Below, piece after piece: positions 26,051 to 34,155 of a stretch of 59,087 nt of DNA. The first letter of the stretch is position 1. Every line of letters begins with the position of its first letter. Position numbers and translations under genes: made by a program. Source of the stretch: an uncultured Nitrosomonadales bacterium (lineage in GTDB: Bacteria; Pseudomonadota; Gammaproteobacteria; Burkholderiales; Methylophilaceae); contig CAJWVO010000009.1 of the NCBI GenBank assembly GCA_913048465.1, forward strand, positions 1-59,087, read 5' to 3'. The notes beneath the pieces were generated by a model. The model made no database searches. It saw only the letters and a program-made list of their open reading frames with translations, and was not told the DNA's origin.

Positions 26051-26542
26051 ATGTTTTCAAAGAAAGTAGTAGTTTCATCACTATTAGCTGCATTAGTTGG
26101 AGTCTCAACATTAGCTTATGCTAACGTTAAGTTCGTTAAAACAACTGACAATAGTGAAATTAAATTCCCTAAAGAAGCACTAGTTGGTACAGATGCTGAA
26201 AAAGAATTCTTAGCCACTGGTAAAAACATTTACGTTGGCGATGCTGAAGCAATTAAAATGGGTAAAAAACGTTACAACCTATGGTCATGTACACAGTGCC
26301 ACGGCCCAACAGCTAAAGGCCAAGTGGGCCCAGGTCTAACTGGCCCTAAATATAACTATGCTAAAGACACAACCAACAAAGGTATGTTTGAAACTATCTG
26401 GGCTGGTACAAACGGCGGTATGGGCGGTAAAGGCTACGGCATTATGGCGGCAGATGATGGTGTAACTGTTGACGAGTTACTTAAAATCATCGCTTTCGTA
26501 AGAAGTAACAGTAAAGATTTAACTGGTAACGAAGGTCTGTAA
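26051..26542 (+). CDS. xoxG: XoxG, c-type cytochrome electron acceptor of XoxF
   Basis: A 163-residue periplasmic monohaem cytochrome c. The signal peptide is residues 1 to about 24 (VVSSLLAALVGVSTLAYA). Haem attaches at Cys80-Thr-Gln-Cys83-His84, and Met residues in the NGGMGGKGYGIM loop are candidates for the distal ligand. It accepts electrons from XoxF and passes them toward the terminal oxidase. An AGGAGA ribosome-binding site precedes the ATG, and a palindrome lies upstream. Codons 26-161 are base-for-base identical to the next gene downstream; only the signal peptide and last two residues (Gly-Leu) differ. Confidence 0.94.
   Translation: MFSKKVVVSSLLAALVGVSTLAYANVKFVKTTDNSEIKFPKEALVGTDAEKEFLATGKNIYVGDAEAIKMGKKRYNLWSCTQCHGPTAKGQVGPGLTGPKYNYAKDTTNKGMFETIWAGTNGGMGGKGYGIMAADDGVTVDELLKIIAFVRSNSKDLTGNEGL
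26126..26533 (+). repeat. 408-bp exact direct repeat, copy 1 (in xoxG)
   Basis: Bases 26126-26533 are identical to 26783-27190 at an offset of 657, checked line by line, including all synonymous positions. The repeat covers 136 codons, from the start of the mature cytochrome to the penultimate conserved Glu. Sequence on both sides diverges at once. Confidence 0.97.
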
Positions 26543-26578
26543 TTCTTCGCGACTAACTAGTTTCATCTAGTTTATAAT

Positions 26579-26610
26579 AACGGCTGATATTTTATCAGCC
26601 GTTTTTTTTT
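26579..26610 (+). terminator. Rho-independent terminator after xoxG
   Basis: An 11-bp stem AACGGCTGATA/TATCAGCCGTT (26579-26589 and 26593-26603) has a TTT loop and a long T run. It lies only 17 bases before the next gene, so the lipoprotein cytochrome must be expressed by read-through or from a start close to the TATAAT at 26573-26578. Confidence 0.94.
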
Positions 26611-26626
26611 GTGATCTGGGAGGGTT

Positions 26627-27193
26627 ATGAAGTTTATTAGTGTGTGTTTACTATCACTTTTTTTGCTGGCATGTTCAAAAAATAATAGTGATCCAGTAAT
26701 TAAAGATATTAACCTTACTTCGGAAGATCAACCTCATTCTCATGATCAAGCCTCAGATATCTTGGACAAAAAACAAGAAACTGTTAAGTTCGTTAAAACA
26801 ACTGACAATAGTGAAATTAAATTCCCTAAAGAAGCACTAGTTGGTACAGATGCTGAAAAAGAATTCTTAGCCACTGGTAAAAACATTTACGTTGGCGATG
26901 CTGAAGCAATTAAAATGGGTAAAAAACGTTACAACCTATGGTCATGTACACAGTGCCACGGCCCAACAGCTAAAGGCCAAGTGGGCCCAGGTCTAACTGG
27001 CCCTAAATATAACTATGCTAAAGACACAACCAACAAAGGTATGTTTGAAACTATCTGGGCTGGTACAAACGGCGGTATGGGCGGTAAAGGCTACGGCATT
27101 ATGGCGGCAGATGATGGTGTAACTGTTGACGAGTTACTTAAAATCATCGCTTTCGTAAGAAGTAACAGTAAAGATTTAACTGGTAACGAATAA
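26627..27193 (+). CDS. Lipoprotein-anchored duplicate of the XoxG cytochrome
   Basis: A 188-residue c-type cytochrome whose domain (residues 53-188) is an exact copy of XoxG. The N-terminus is different: a lipoprotein signal (MKFISVCLLSLFLLACS, lipidated Cys16, Ser at +2, which suggests outer-membrane sorting) and a linker of about 36 residues with a PHSHDQ stretch. Haem attaches at Cys107-x-x-Cys110-His111. It lacks the last two XoxG residues. GGGAGGG lies unusually close to the ATG. The gene lies 11 bases before ndh and may be co-transcribed with it. It probably serves as a tethered electron acceptor for XoxF; that role is inferred. Confidence 0.9.
   Translation: MKFISVCLLSLFLLACSKNNSDPVIKDINLTSEDQPHSHDQASDILDKKQETVKFVKTTDNSEIKFPKEALVGTDAEKEFLATGKNIYVGDAEAIKMGKKRYNLWSCTQCHGPTAKGQVGPGLTGPKYNYAKDTTNKGMFETIWAGTNGGMGGKGYGIMAADDGVTVDELLKIIAFVRSNSKDLTGNE
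26783..27190 (+). repeat. 408-bp exact direct repeat, copy 2 (in the lipoprotein cytochrome)
   Basis: Second copy of the repeat at 26126-26533. The stop codon follows at once (27191-27193), whereas copy 1 continues for two codons. Perfect identity implies a very recent duplication or continuing gene conversion. The gap between copies is 249 bases and contains the xoxG terminator and the new signal-linker coding region. Confidence 0.97.
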
Positions 27194-27204
27194 AGGAATA
27201 TCAT

Positions 27205-28527
27205 TTGGAAAATATACATCGGGTAGTGGTCGTTGGTGGTGGTGCAGGTGGACTGGAGCTAGTAACAAAATTAGGCAATACCCTAGGCAAGAAAAAGGTT
27301 GCTGAAATTATATTAATTGATGCCAAAAAAACTCACGTCTGGAAGCCATTACTGCATGAGATTGCAGCAGGTAGTTTAAATCCTGACAAAGATGAATTGG
27401 AATATCTGGCTCAAGCGCATTGGCATCATTTTAAATTTCGATATGGACGTGTTCATCAAGTAGATAGTAAGAATAAAACTGTATCTATTGAACCAACCTA
27501 TGATATCGATGGAACTGAAATCATACCTTTGCGTAAAATTAAATATGACACTTTAGTCTTGTCTGTTGGAAGTACAGTCAATGATTTTAATATCCCAGGT
27601 GCAAAAGAATTTGCAGTGGCCCTAGATACCCAAGATCAGGCTGAACGTTTTCATCAAAAATTACATAATTCAATTTTAAGAGCCCAAACCCAAAAAGGTT
27701 CGGTAAGGCCAGGTCAATTAGAGGTAGTGATTGTAGGAGGCGGAGCCACTGGGGTTGAGTTGGCTGCTGAGCTTCACAAGGCAACTCGTGAGATGACAGC
27801 TTATGGATTAGATCGAGTCAATCCTGATCGAGATATCAGTATTTACCTTGTTGAAGCAAGCAATCGATTACTTCCAGCTTTACCACCAAAAATTAGTGCG
27901 TCTGTGGAATCCGAATTACACAAACTCAATGTAAAACTATTTTTAGGGGAGCGTGTGACTAAGGTTACTAAAGAGGGTATTGAGACTCATTCCGGAAAAA
28001 AAATTCTTTCCTCGCTCGTGGTGTGGGCTGCAGGAATTAAGGCCCAAGAATTTTTATCTCAGATTAGAGGGATAGAGACAAATTCTATTCATCAGATCAA
28101 GGTTGAATCGACATTGCAAAGTACATCAGATACTAATATTTTTGCATTTGGCGACTGCGCAGCATGTCCAGTTAAGCCCGGTTCTGATCTATTAGTGCCT
28201 CCTCGAGCTCAGGCTGCACATCAACAAGCTTCTATGCTGAAAAAATCTATTAAATCTAAGGTATTAAAACCTTACAAGGCATTACCCAAGTATGTTTACA
28301 AAGATTATGGTTCTTTAATAAATTTAGGAAGATATTCAACTGTAGGTAATTTAATGGGCTCACTCCTTGGGGGGAGTATGTTTGTTGAGGGATTAATTGC
28401 TCGCCTAATGTATCTTATGCTATATCAGATGCATTTGTCAGCCTTGCATGGGGTGGTGAGTGTTGTCTTTAGGTTGTTAGGTAAGACTATTTCCAGAAAA
28501 ACTGAGGCGAGAGTAAAACTGCATTAA
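27205..28527 (+). CDS. ndh: Type II NADH dehydrogenase (NDH-2), FAD-dependent
   Basis: Single-subunit, non-proton-pumping NADH:quinone oxidoreductase, 440 residues. The FAD site is VVVVGGGAGGLELV at the N-terminus and the NAD(H) site is VVIVGGGATGVELAAELH near residue 175. IFAFGDCAACP is the C-terminal FAD motif, and the C-terminal amphipathic region binds the membrane. The start is TTG 27205, seven bases after AAAGGA; no ATG fits. It follows the lipoprotein cytochrome by 11 bases. It re-oxidises NADH, including that made by formate dehydrogenase. Confidence 0.93.
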   Translation: MENIHRVVVVGGGAGGLELVTKLGNTLGKKKVAEIILIDAKKTHVWKPLLHEIAAGSLNPDKDELEYLAQAHWHHFKFRYGRVHQVDSKNKTVSIEPTYDIDGTEIIPLRKIKYDTLVLSVGSTVNDFNIPGAKEFAVALDTQDQAERFHQKLHNSILRAQTQKGSVRPGQLEVVIVGGGATGVELAAELHKATREMTAYGLDRVNPDRDISIYLVEASNRLLPALPPKISASVESELHKLNVKLFLGERVTKVTKEGIETHSGKKILSSLVVWAAGIKAQEFLSQIRGIETNSIHQIKVESTLQSTSDTNIFAFGDCAACPVKPGSDLLVPPRAQAAHQQASMLKKSIKSKVLKPYKALPKYVYKDYGSLINLGRYSTVGNLMGSLLGGSMFVEGLIARLMYLMLYQMHLSALHGVVSVVFRLLGKTISRKTEARVKLH

Positions 28528-28529
28528 GG

Positions 28530-29726
28530 TTATTTGCCAGCATCTTCATAATAAATTAAGGCGATGATCATAGTCAGGGCTACAAATAAACCAAAAATAA
28601 AAACAATCCCATTGATAGGAAGCGACAATTTGACCATAAATGTATAAGCCCCACTCAGAATTAAGATTCCAAGGTTTTCACTAAAATTTTGAACAGCAAT
28701 GGAGTGTCCAGCTCCAATAATTTTATGACCTCGGTATTGTAATAAAGCATTCATCGGTACAATTAAGATTCCACTGAAAACACCAATTAAAACTAGATTA
28801 ATCGCTGCACTTTCCCAGGTGCTGAGAAAAATCATTGCGCAGACTAAGACACCCATAAAAAAACCAATAATTAAAATATTTACCGCATCTTTCATTTTGA
28901 TATATTTTGCAGCTATCACTGACCCAATAGCTACCCCCAATGCAACCATCGCAGTAAGCATGGTAGCTTTATCTAAACCGAATGATAGAGCGAATGCTGC
29001 CCATGCGATCACAACCAACCTTAAAGTTGCACCTGCACCCCAAAACAATGTGGTCACAACTAATGAAAGTTGACCGAGTGGGTCTGCCCATAATTTTTTC
29101 AAAGAGATAAAAAAGTCTTTTAGTAGGTAGATTGGATTTTTAGTATTCAACTTATGATCAATCGGTACAAATGGAATATAACGATTACAGATTGCTGCAG
29201 CTAAATATAGAAAAGAGATAATGATGATGGCAATCTGTGGTGAAAAATTAGCAAATATCCCACCGACAATAGCGCCTAAAATAATTGCAGCGACAGTTAA
29301 TCCTTCAACCCACCCATTCGCTGCGACCAATTCTTTTGGTGGTAATAATTCAGTTAATATTCCATATTTAGCTGGTGAGTATGATGCTGCACCAATACCT
29401 ACAATACCGTATGAATATAATGGAGGAACTCCAGCTAACATCGCGAGGCTACCAACCAGCTTAATGGCATTTGAAAAAAACATGACGTTACTTTTAGGGA
29501 ATGCATCTGCAATTGCTCCCACAAAAGGGGCCAAAAATATATAAGAAATGACAAAAAACTGGAGCAATAAAGGTTGATGCCATTCAGGAGCTTGCATATT
29601 TGCTAAAAGGGCAATGGCAGCGAACAAAAGAGCATTGTCAGCTAATGCTGATAAAAATTGAGCACTTAAAAAAAAGTAAAACCCTCTGCTATGAACAGAT
29701 GATTGGTTAGAGAGCATCTGCTGCAT
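28530..29726 (-). CDS. lplT: Lysophospholipid transporter LplT (MFS)
   Basis: A 398-residue major facilitator protein with about 12 helices that flips lysophospholipids into the inner leaflet for re-acylation. Typical LplT stretches are FLSALADNALLFAAIALL at the N-terminus, SYSPAKYGILTELLPP and ANGWVEGLTVAAIILGA. In many bacteria the partner acyltransferase Aas is fused or adjacent; it is not next to it here. The start codon lies inside the 3' end of phoH (20-base overlap), so the two are co-transcribed. The 3' end converges with ndh, with two bases between them. Confidence 0.93.
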   Translation of the reverse strand: MQQMLSNQSSVHSRGFYFFLSAQFLSALADNALLFAAIALLANMQAPEWHQPLLLQFFVISYIFLAPFVGAIADAFPKSNVMFFSNAIKLVGSLAMLAGVPPLYSYGIVGIGAASYSPAKYGILTELLPPKELVAANGWVEGLTVAAIILGAIVGGIFANFSPQIAIIIISFLYLAAAICNRYIPFVPIDHKLNTKNPIYLLKDFFISLKKLWADPLGQLSLVVTTLFWGAGATLRLVVIAWAAFALSFGLDKATMLTAMVALGVAIGSVIAAKYIKMKDAVNILIIGFFMGVLVCAMIFLSTWESAAINLVLIGVFSGILIVPMNALLQYRGHKIIGAGHSIAVQNFSENLGILILSGAYTFMVKLSLPINGIVFIFGLFVALTMIIALIYYEDAGK

Positions 29727-31089
29727 AATCTGCTAAACGTGAACGTTCACCCCTTTGTAAGGTGACATGCCCGTTGTGTTGCCAGCCTTTAAATCGATCC
29801 ACTACAAAAGTCAAACCTGAGCTACCTTCTGTTAAATAGGGCGTATCAATCTGCGCAATGTTACCTAAACAAACCACTTTCGTTCCAGGTCCGGCTCGAG
29901 TAATAAGAGTTTTCATCTGCTTCGGGGTGAGGTTTTGGGCTTCATCGATAATTAAGAATTTTTTAAGGAAAGTACGTCCTCGCATAAAATTTAAAGATTT
30001 CACCTTAATTCTAGACTTAATTAAATCTTGTGTCGCTGCTCTGCCCCAATCGCCAGCTGTTTCATCAGATTTATTTAGAACATCCAAATTATCCTCTAAT
30101 GCTCCCATCCAAGGATTCATTTTTTCTTCTTCAGTTCCTGGCAAAAAACCAATATCTTCACCTACAGATACCGTCACTCTAGTCATAATGATTTCAGAGT
30201 AAAGTTTTAGATCCAAGGTTTGTTGTAAAGCTGCAGCAAGAGTTAGTAGTGTTTTACCAGTTCCCGCCTGACCTAGCAGGGTAACAAAGTCAACATTAGG
30301 ATCCATCAAGAGGTTAAGTGCAAAGTTTTGTTCTTTGTTACGGGCATTGATACCCCAAACATTGAATTTTGAATTCGAGTAATCTTGAACAATCTCTAAC
30401 GTCGCTGTGTTTTTTTGCACCTTACGAACAATGGCATGAAACGGCTTATCGAACTCATAATAAATAAATTCATTTTGTACAAAATCTTTACATTGCGGGC
30501 CGGTTATTTTGTAAAACATTCTTCCTTCCTCTTGCCAGGATTCCATGTTTTTACTGTGTTTCTCCCAAAAATTTTCTGGTAATTCAGTGATTCCAGAATG
30601 AAGTAACTCGGTGTCCTCAAGTACCTTATCGTTAAAATAATCTTCGGCCGAAATAGATAAAGCACGCGCTTTAATACGAATGTTAATATCTTTAGAGACA
30701 AGAATAACTTCCCTCTTAAAGTACTCTGTTTTAAGGAAATGGACGACTCCAAGAATCTGATTATCTGCCTTACTTCCAGCTAACATAGGAAGCTCATAAT
30801 CAATCGGCTGGGTTTGTAAAAATAAACGACCAGAGTTTTTACTGAATTTATCTAAGATGCACCCCTGATCAAGGTTGGTTTCTGTATCAGCGATAATTTC
30901 TTCAATAAAACGACTGGTCTGCCTTGCATTTCTAGCGACCTCAGACCCTCCTTTTTTAATATTATCAAGCTCTTCTAGAGTCACCATTGGCAGGTAGATA
31001 TCATGTTCTTCAAAACGATATAAACAGCTAGGATCATGCAGCAATACATTCGTATCTAGCACAAAGAGCTTTGTTTTTTTATTTACCAT
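29707..31089 (-). CDS. PhoH family protein with N-terminal PIN domain (PhoH2-like)
   Basis: A 460-residue protein with an N-terminal PIN nuclease-like domain (KLFVLDTNVLLHDP, VTLEELDNIKKG) and a C-terminal PhoH P-loop ATPase domain (GQAGTGKTLLTLAAAL as Walker A, LIIDEAQNLTPKQMKTLITR as Walker B). PIN-PhoH proteins are described as ATP-dependent RNA helicase/RNases, sometimes in toxin-antitoxin pairs. No small antitoxin gene sits upstream here, so an RNA-processing role is more likely. It follows bcp by four bases and overlaps lplT. Confidence 0.92.
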   Translation of the reverse strand: MVNKKTKLFVLDTNVLLHDPSCLYRFEEHDIYLPMVTLEELDNIKKGGSEVARNARQTSRFIEEIIADTETNLDQGCILDKFSKNSGRLFLQTQPIDYELPMLAGSKADNQILGVVHFLKTEYFKREVILVSKDINIRIKARALSISAEDYFNDKVLEDTELLHSGITELPENFWEKHSKNMESWQEEGRMFYKITGPQCKDFVQNEFIYYEFDKPFHAIVRKVQKNTATLEIVQDYSNSKFNVWGINARNKEQNFALNLLMDPNVDFVTLLGQAGTGKTLLTLAAALQQTLDLKLYSEIIMTRVTVSVGEDIGFLPGTEEEKMNPWMGALEDNLDVLNKSDETAGDWGRAATQDLIKSRIKVKSLNFMRGRTFLKKFLIIDEAQNLTPKQMKTLITRAGPGTKVVCLGNIAQIDTPYLTEGSSGLTFVVDRFKGWQHNGHVTLQRGERSRLADYAADAL

Positions 31090-31093
31090 AGAT

Positions 31094-31546
31094 TTATATT
31101 TCTATTGAACTTAGAAATTCAAGGACTTCATCAACGTGACCATTTACTTTTACTCCGCGCCATTCTTTAATGATTTGGCCATCTTCATCAATAACAAACG
31201 TACTTCTCTCTATACCTCTCACTTGTTTACCATACATATTTTTCATCTTAATAACGTCAAATAAATTACAAGCAATCTCATCGGGGTCTGAAAGCAATTC
31301 AAAATCAAAGTCATATTTCTTTTTGAAATTTTCGTGAGATTTTAAGCTATCTCTCGAAATTCCAAACACTTCGCAATTTTTGGCTTTAAACTCTGGCAAC
31401 TTGGTTGAAAAATCAATTCCCTCATTGGTACAACCTGGAGTTGAATCTTTTGGATAAAAATAAATGATTAATTTTTTTCCTGAAAAGTTATTTAATTCAA
31501 AATTGAGATTATTGGTGCCTTGAAGCGAGAAGTTTTTTAATTTCAT
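31094..31546 (-). CDS. bcp: Thioredoxin-dependent peroxiredoxin, BCP/PrxQ type
   Basis: A 150-residue peroxiredoxin that reduces peroxides. The peroxidatic Cys lies in FYPKDSTPGCTNEG, near residue 39. The common BCP resolving Cys five residues later is absent (Ile-Asp there), so this looks like an atypical form that uses another thiol, possibly thioredoxin or Cys54 or Cys82. The fold is otherwise complete, with RSTFVIDEDGQI and the C-terminal helix. It is in a minus-strand run with phoH and lplT. Confidence 0.92.
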   Translation of the reverse strand: MKLKNFSLQGTNNLNFELNNFSGKKLIIYFYPKDSTPGCTNEGIDFSTKLPEFKAKNCEVFGISRDSLKSHENFKKKYDFDFELLSDPDEIACNLFDVIKMKNMYGKQVRGIERSTFVIDEDGQIIKEWRGVKVNGHVDEVLEFLSSIEI

Positions 31547-31593
31547 TTGTTTATTTTACCTAAAAATTACTACAAGTTTATGACAATCAAACT

Positions 31594-32292
31594 TTACTCA
31601 AGTTTAAAAGATATTGGCACTAATACGGTGAAATTTTTTAGTCTTAATTCTTCTGGTGGTTGAGGAAATGGCGATGCTCTTTTCACCATTTCGATCGCCT
31701 CATTATTAAGTATCTTATATTGTGACTCTTCAAGAATGTCTGCTTTTACAAGATTACCTTGAGGATCGATTTCGATATTTAATAACACCTCACCTTGCCA
31801 TTGACGCATCTGGGCAATTTTAGGATATTTTTTTTGTTTAGCAATAGCTCTGGTCAATTGGTTTGTATAGCTGTCAGTTACTTTTTTTACAACTTCCGGA
31901 GAAGGTTGTGGTGGAATATATTCTTGTACCTCTTCTATGGGAGCAGTCTCCTCTGGCTCAATGAATTCTGTTATTTCTTCGACAATAGGCTCTGGTAATT
32001 CCTCAATAATAGGCTCAGGTATTTCCTCAATGACTTCTTCTTGTATTTGGGCTATCTCTTTCACGGGCTCTGGTTTTTTTTCAGGTTTCGGTGGATCAAT
32101 TTTCTTAGGCTGCTCGATAATTTTTGGTGGTTCAGGTTGAGTTAAATCAATTTCAACATTTAAGATCTCTGGGACAACAATATCATCAAGTTGCATTTGA
32201 GGAATAATGACCAGTAAAGAGGCATGCAGTAACAGAGACAGGATTATTGTCTCTAGAAACTTCACTTCGTATTTTTGTGTTGCGGGCATCAT
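31594..32292 (-). CDS. tonB: Energy transducer TonB
   Basis: A 232-residue protein that couples the proton-motive force to outer-membrane receptors. It has a short cytoplasmic start, one membrane helix (FLETIILSLLLHASLLVII) with the conserved His of the SxxxH motif, and a long Pro/Glu/Lys-rich periplasmic spacer (residues about 50-130). The C-terminal TonB domain (YPKIAQMRQWQGEVLLNIEI, VKRASPFPQPPEEL) follows. No exbB or exbD is adjacent. In a lanthanide-using methylotroph it may energise metal-chelate import; that is inference. The start could be either of two adjacent Met codons. Confidence 0.9.
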   Translation of the reverse strand: MMPATQKYEVKFLETIILSLLLHASLLVIIPQMQLDDIVVPEILNVEIDLTQPEPPKIIEQPKKIDPPKPEKKPEPVKEIAQIQEEVIEEIPEPIIEELPEPIVEEITEFIEPEETAPIEEVQEYIPPQPSPEVVKKVTDSYTNQLTRAIAKQKKYPKIAQMRQWQGEVLLNIEIDPQGNLVKADILEESQYKILNNEAIEMVKRASPFPQPPEELRLKNFTVLVPISFKLE

Positions 32293-32327
32293 TGAACGGA
32301 CAATTATAATATTTTTTGGTAAATTCT

Positions 32328-33602
32328 CTAAATTAAACCATCAAAAAGTATGACTTTGACGCTGGTGTTTTTTTCTAAAACTTCCTCTTTTTCAGCCATG
32401 AAAATAAAACAATTTGCATCAGACATTGATTTCAGCATACCAGAGCCTTGCTGAGTCAATGGTTTTACATGATAACCTTTCACTGTTTTTTCCAAATGAG
32501 CACGAATAAATTCAGTTCGACCTTTTTTTCGAATGATTTTTTGCCCTAATTTTGCTTCAAGAGTTGGGGTTGTTTCAAACTGAGAATTACCCATCATAAG
32601 CTTAATGCTTGGTTTGACAAATTGAAGGAAGGTTACGGCAGCAGAAACTGGGTTTCCTGGCAATCCAAAATAAAAAGATTTTTTAATCTTACCAAAAGCC
32701 ATCGGCCTACCAGGTTTGATGGACATTTTCCAAAAAAGGACCTTTCCTATGTTTGATAGAACTTCTTTCATGTAATCAGCTTCACCCACCGATACTCCAC
32801 CGGTTGTGATAATTAAATCATTCTCTTCGGAGGCTTTTTTAAGTTGTTTTTCTAGCTTGGATTTATTGTCTGATAGGTTTCCGTAATCATTGAAATGAAG
32901 ATTCATTTTGTGAATGAATGATTTAATCAGATAACGATTGCTATCATAAACCTGACCAGGCTTAATTTTCTCCCCGAGTTGAACAACTTCATCTCCTGTG
33001 CTGAAGAAACCAATTTTTAAATGCTCAAATACCTTTATTTGAGAAATTCCTAAAGAGGCTAATAGGCCAATATGTAGGGGATTTATGTATGTTCCTTTTT
33101 TTAAGGCAATTTCATTTTTTGATATGTCTTCACCAGTTTTACGAATGTTCGCCCCCTTTTTTGGCTGAAAATCAAAATAGATAAAATCATTATCAATTTT
33201 GACTAGCTCTTGAGGTATGACGGTATCGAATCCTTTTGGGATCATTCCACCAGTCATAATTTTGAAACAGACGTTACTTGTCTTACTAGAGTCGACTGGA
33301 TGACCAGCTAATATTTTGCCAAACAACTTAACTTTATTATTATTTTTTTTTAGTGATTGATGTCGAAAAACATAACCATCCATTGCCGAATTATCATAAT
33401 TTGGAACATTTATGGATGACTTCACATCTGTGGCTAAAATATGCCCTTCTGCATCTTCAATAGAAATTTTTTTAGTTTTTTTGATGGGTTGAATGAGCTG
33501 CTCAAGATAAAGAATGGCTTTGTCATAGCTTAGAGAGTTGGGATCATACTCAGATAAACATCCCTTGTCTTCATACAGGTCTTTTAAGTTAATTTTTTTC
33601 AT
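32328..33602 (-). CDS. moeA: Molybdopterin molybdenumtransferase MoeA
   Basis: Inserts molybdate into adenylylated molybdopterin in the last common step of Mo-cofactor synthesis. The 424-residue protein has the MoeA layout: N-terminal SINVPNYDNSAMDGY, central TGDEVVQLGEKIKPGQVYDSN, the MPT-binding GGVSVGEADYM and PGRPMAFG, and PGNPVSAAVTFLQF. Its start overlaps mobA by 14 bases. Together with mobA and moaA it forms an operon opposite the fds genes that need the cofactor. Confidence 0.95.
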   Translation of the reverse strand: MKKINLKDLYEDKGCLSEYDPNSLSYDKAILYLEQLIQPIKKTKKISIEDAEGHILATDVKSSINVPNYDNSAMDGYVFRHQSLKKNNNKVKLFGKILAGHPVDSSKTSNVCFKIMTGGMIPKGFDTVIPQELVKIDNDFIYFDFQPKKGANIRKTGEDISKNEIALKKGTYINPLHIGLLASLGISQIKVFEHLKIGFFSTGDEVVQLGEKIKPGQVYDSNRYLIKSFIHKMNLHFNDYGNLSDNKSKLEKQLKKASEENDLIITTGGVSVGEADYMKEVLSNIGKVLFWKMSIKPGRPMAFGKIKKSFYFGLPGNPVSAAVTFLQFVKPSIKLMMGNSQFETTPTLEAKLGQKIIRKKGRTEFIRAHLEKTVKGYHVKPLTQQGSGMLKSMSDANCFIFMAEKEEVLEKNTSVKVILFDGLI

Positions 33603-34155
33603 ATTTTTTTAAATCGTCATGTGAATTAATATTGGTAAAAGAATTTTCATCAACAAATGGGGTTGATAAGTAGCCAACATGCTCAATGAATTGGATAAAA
33701 CCCCTTTGCCCCGTTTCTAAGAATTGATCCAAAATAGGTAGTATGGATTGATTCATTAATCCCAGAGTAGGATGCAATCTGTCATTGACTGATGGAACGA
33801 TAATTGGTTTGTCTGTATTAATCGCTGTGGATATCAGTTTTTCTGTCAAATCAAGAGGAATAAAAGGGGTGTCACATGGAGCAATTTGTAACCATTGGCA
33901 ATTAATTTTTCTTAAACCGGCTTGAAGGCCTGCGAGCGGACCTTGGTAATTTGATATTTCATCTTCAATCATTTTTGTTTTTAAATTAAGACTAGGTATT
34001 AGGCGATTACTGTTAATAAAAACATTGTCGACTTGAGTTTGAAGGCGCTCAAACACATGATTAATTAATGGCTGTCCTAAAAAATTAATCGAGGCTTTAA
34101 ATTGCCCCATCCTGGATGATTGCCCTCCAGCAATAATTAGACCATCAACTCTCAA
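33589..34155 (-). CDS. mobA: Molybdenum cofactor guanylyltransferase MobA
   Basis: Adds GMP to molybdopterin to make the MGD form used by formate dehydrogenases. The 188-residue nucleotidyltransferase begins with IIAGGQSSRMGQFKAS, the GTP-binding signature, followed by GPLAGLQAGL, the metal-binding PCDTPFIP and the substrate region RLHPTLGL. It directly abuts moaA and overlaps moeA by 14 bases. Its presence fits the bis-MGD cofactor of FdsA. Confidence 0.94.
   Translation of the reverse strand: MRVDGLIIAGGQSSRMGQFKASINFLGQPLINHVFERLQTQVDNVFINSNRLIPSLNLKTKMIEDEISNYQGPLAGLQAGLRKINCQWLQIAPCDTPFIPLDLTEKLISTAINTDKPIIVPSVNDRLHPTLGLMNQSILPILDQFLETGQRGFIQFIEHVGYLSTPFVDENSFTNINSHDDLKKYEKN

Noticed and set aside
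26627-27193. The second cytochrome as a simple assembly duplicate
   Set aside because: It has different, coherent flanks (a full lipoprotein signal and linker, a separate ribosome-binding site, a precise stop), which an assembly error would not create. Read-level proof is still needed.
29707-31089. PIN-PhoH gene as part of a toxin-antitoxin pair
   Set aside because: No small upstream antitoxin ORF is present; the upstream neighbour is bcp, four bases away.
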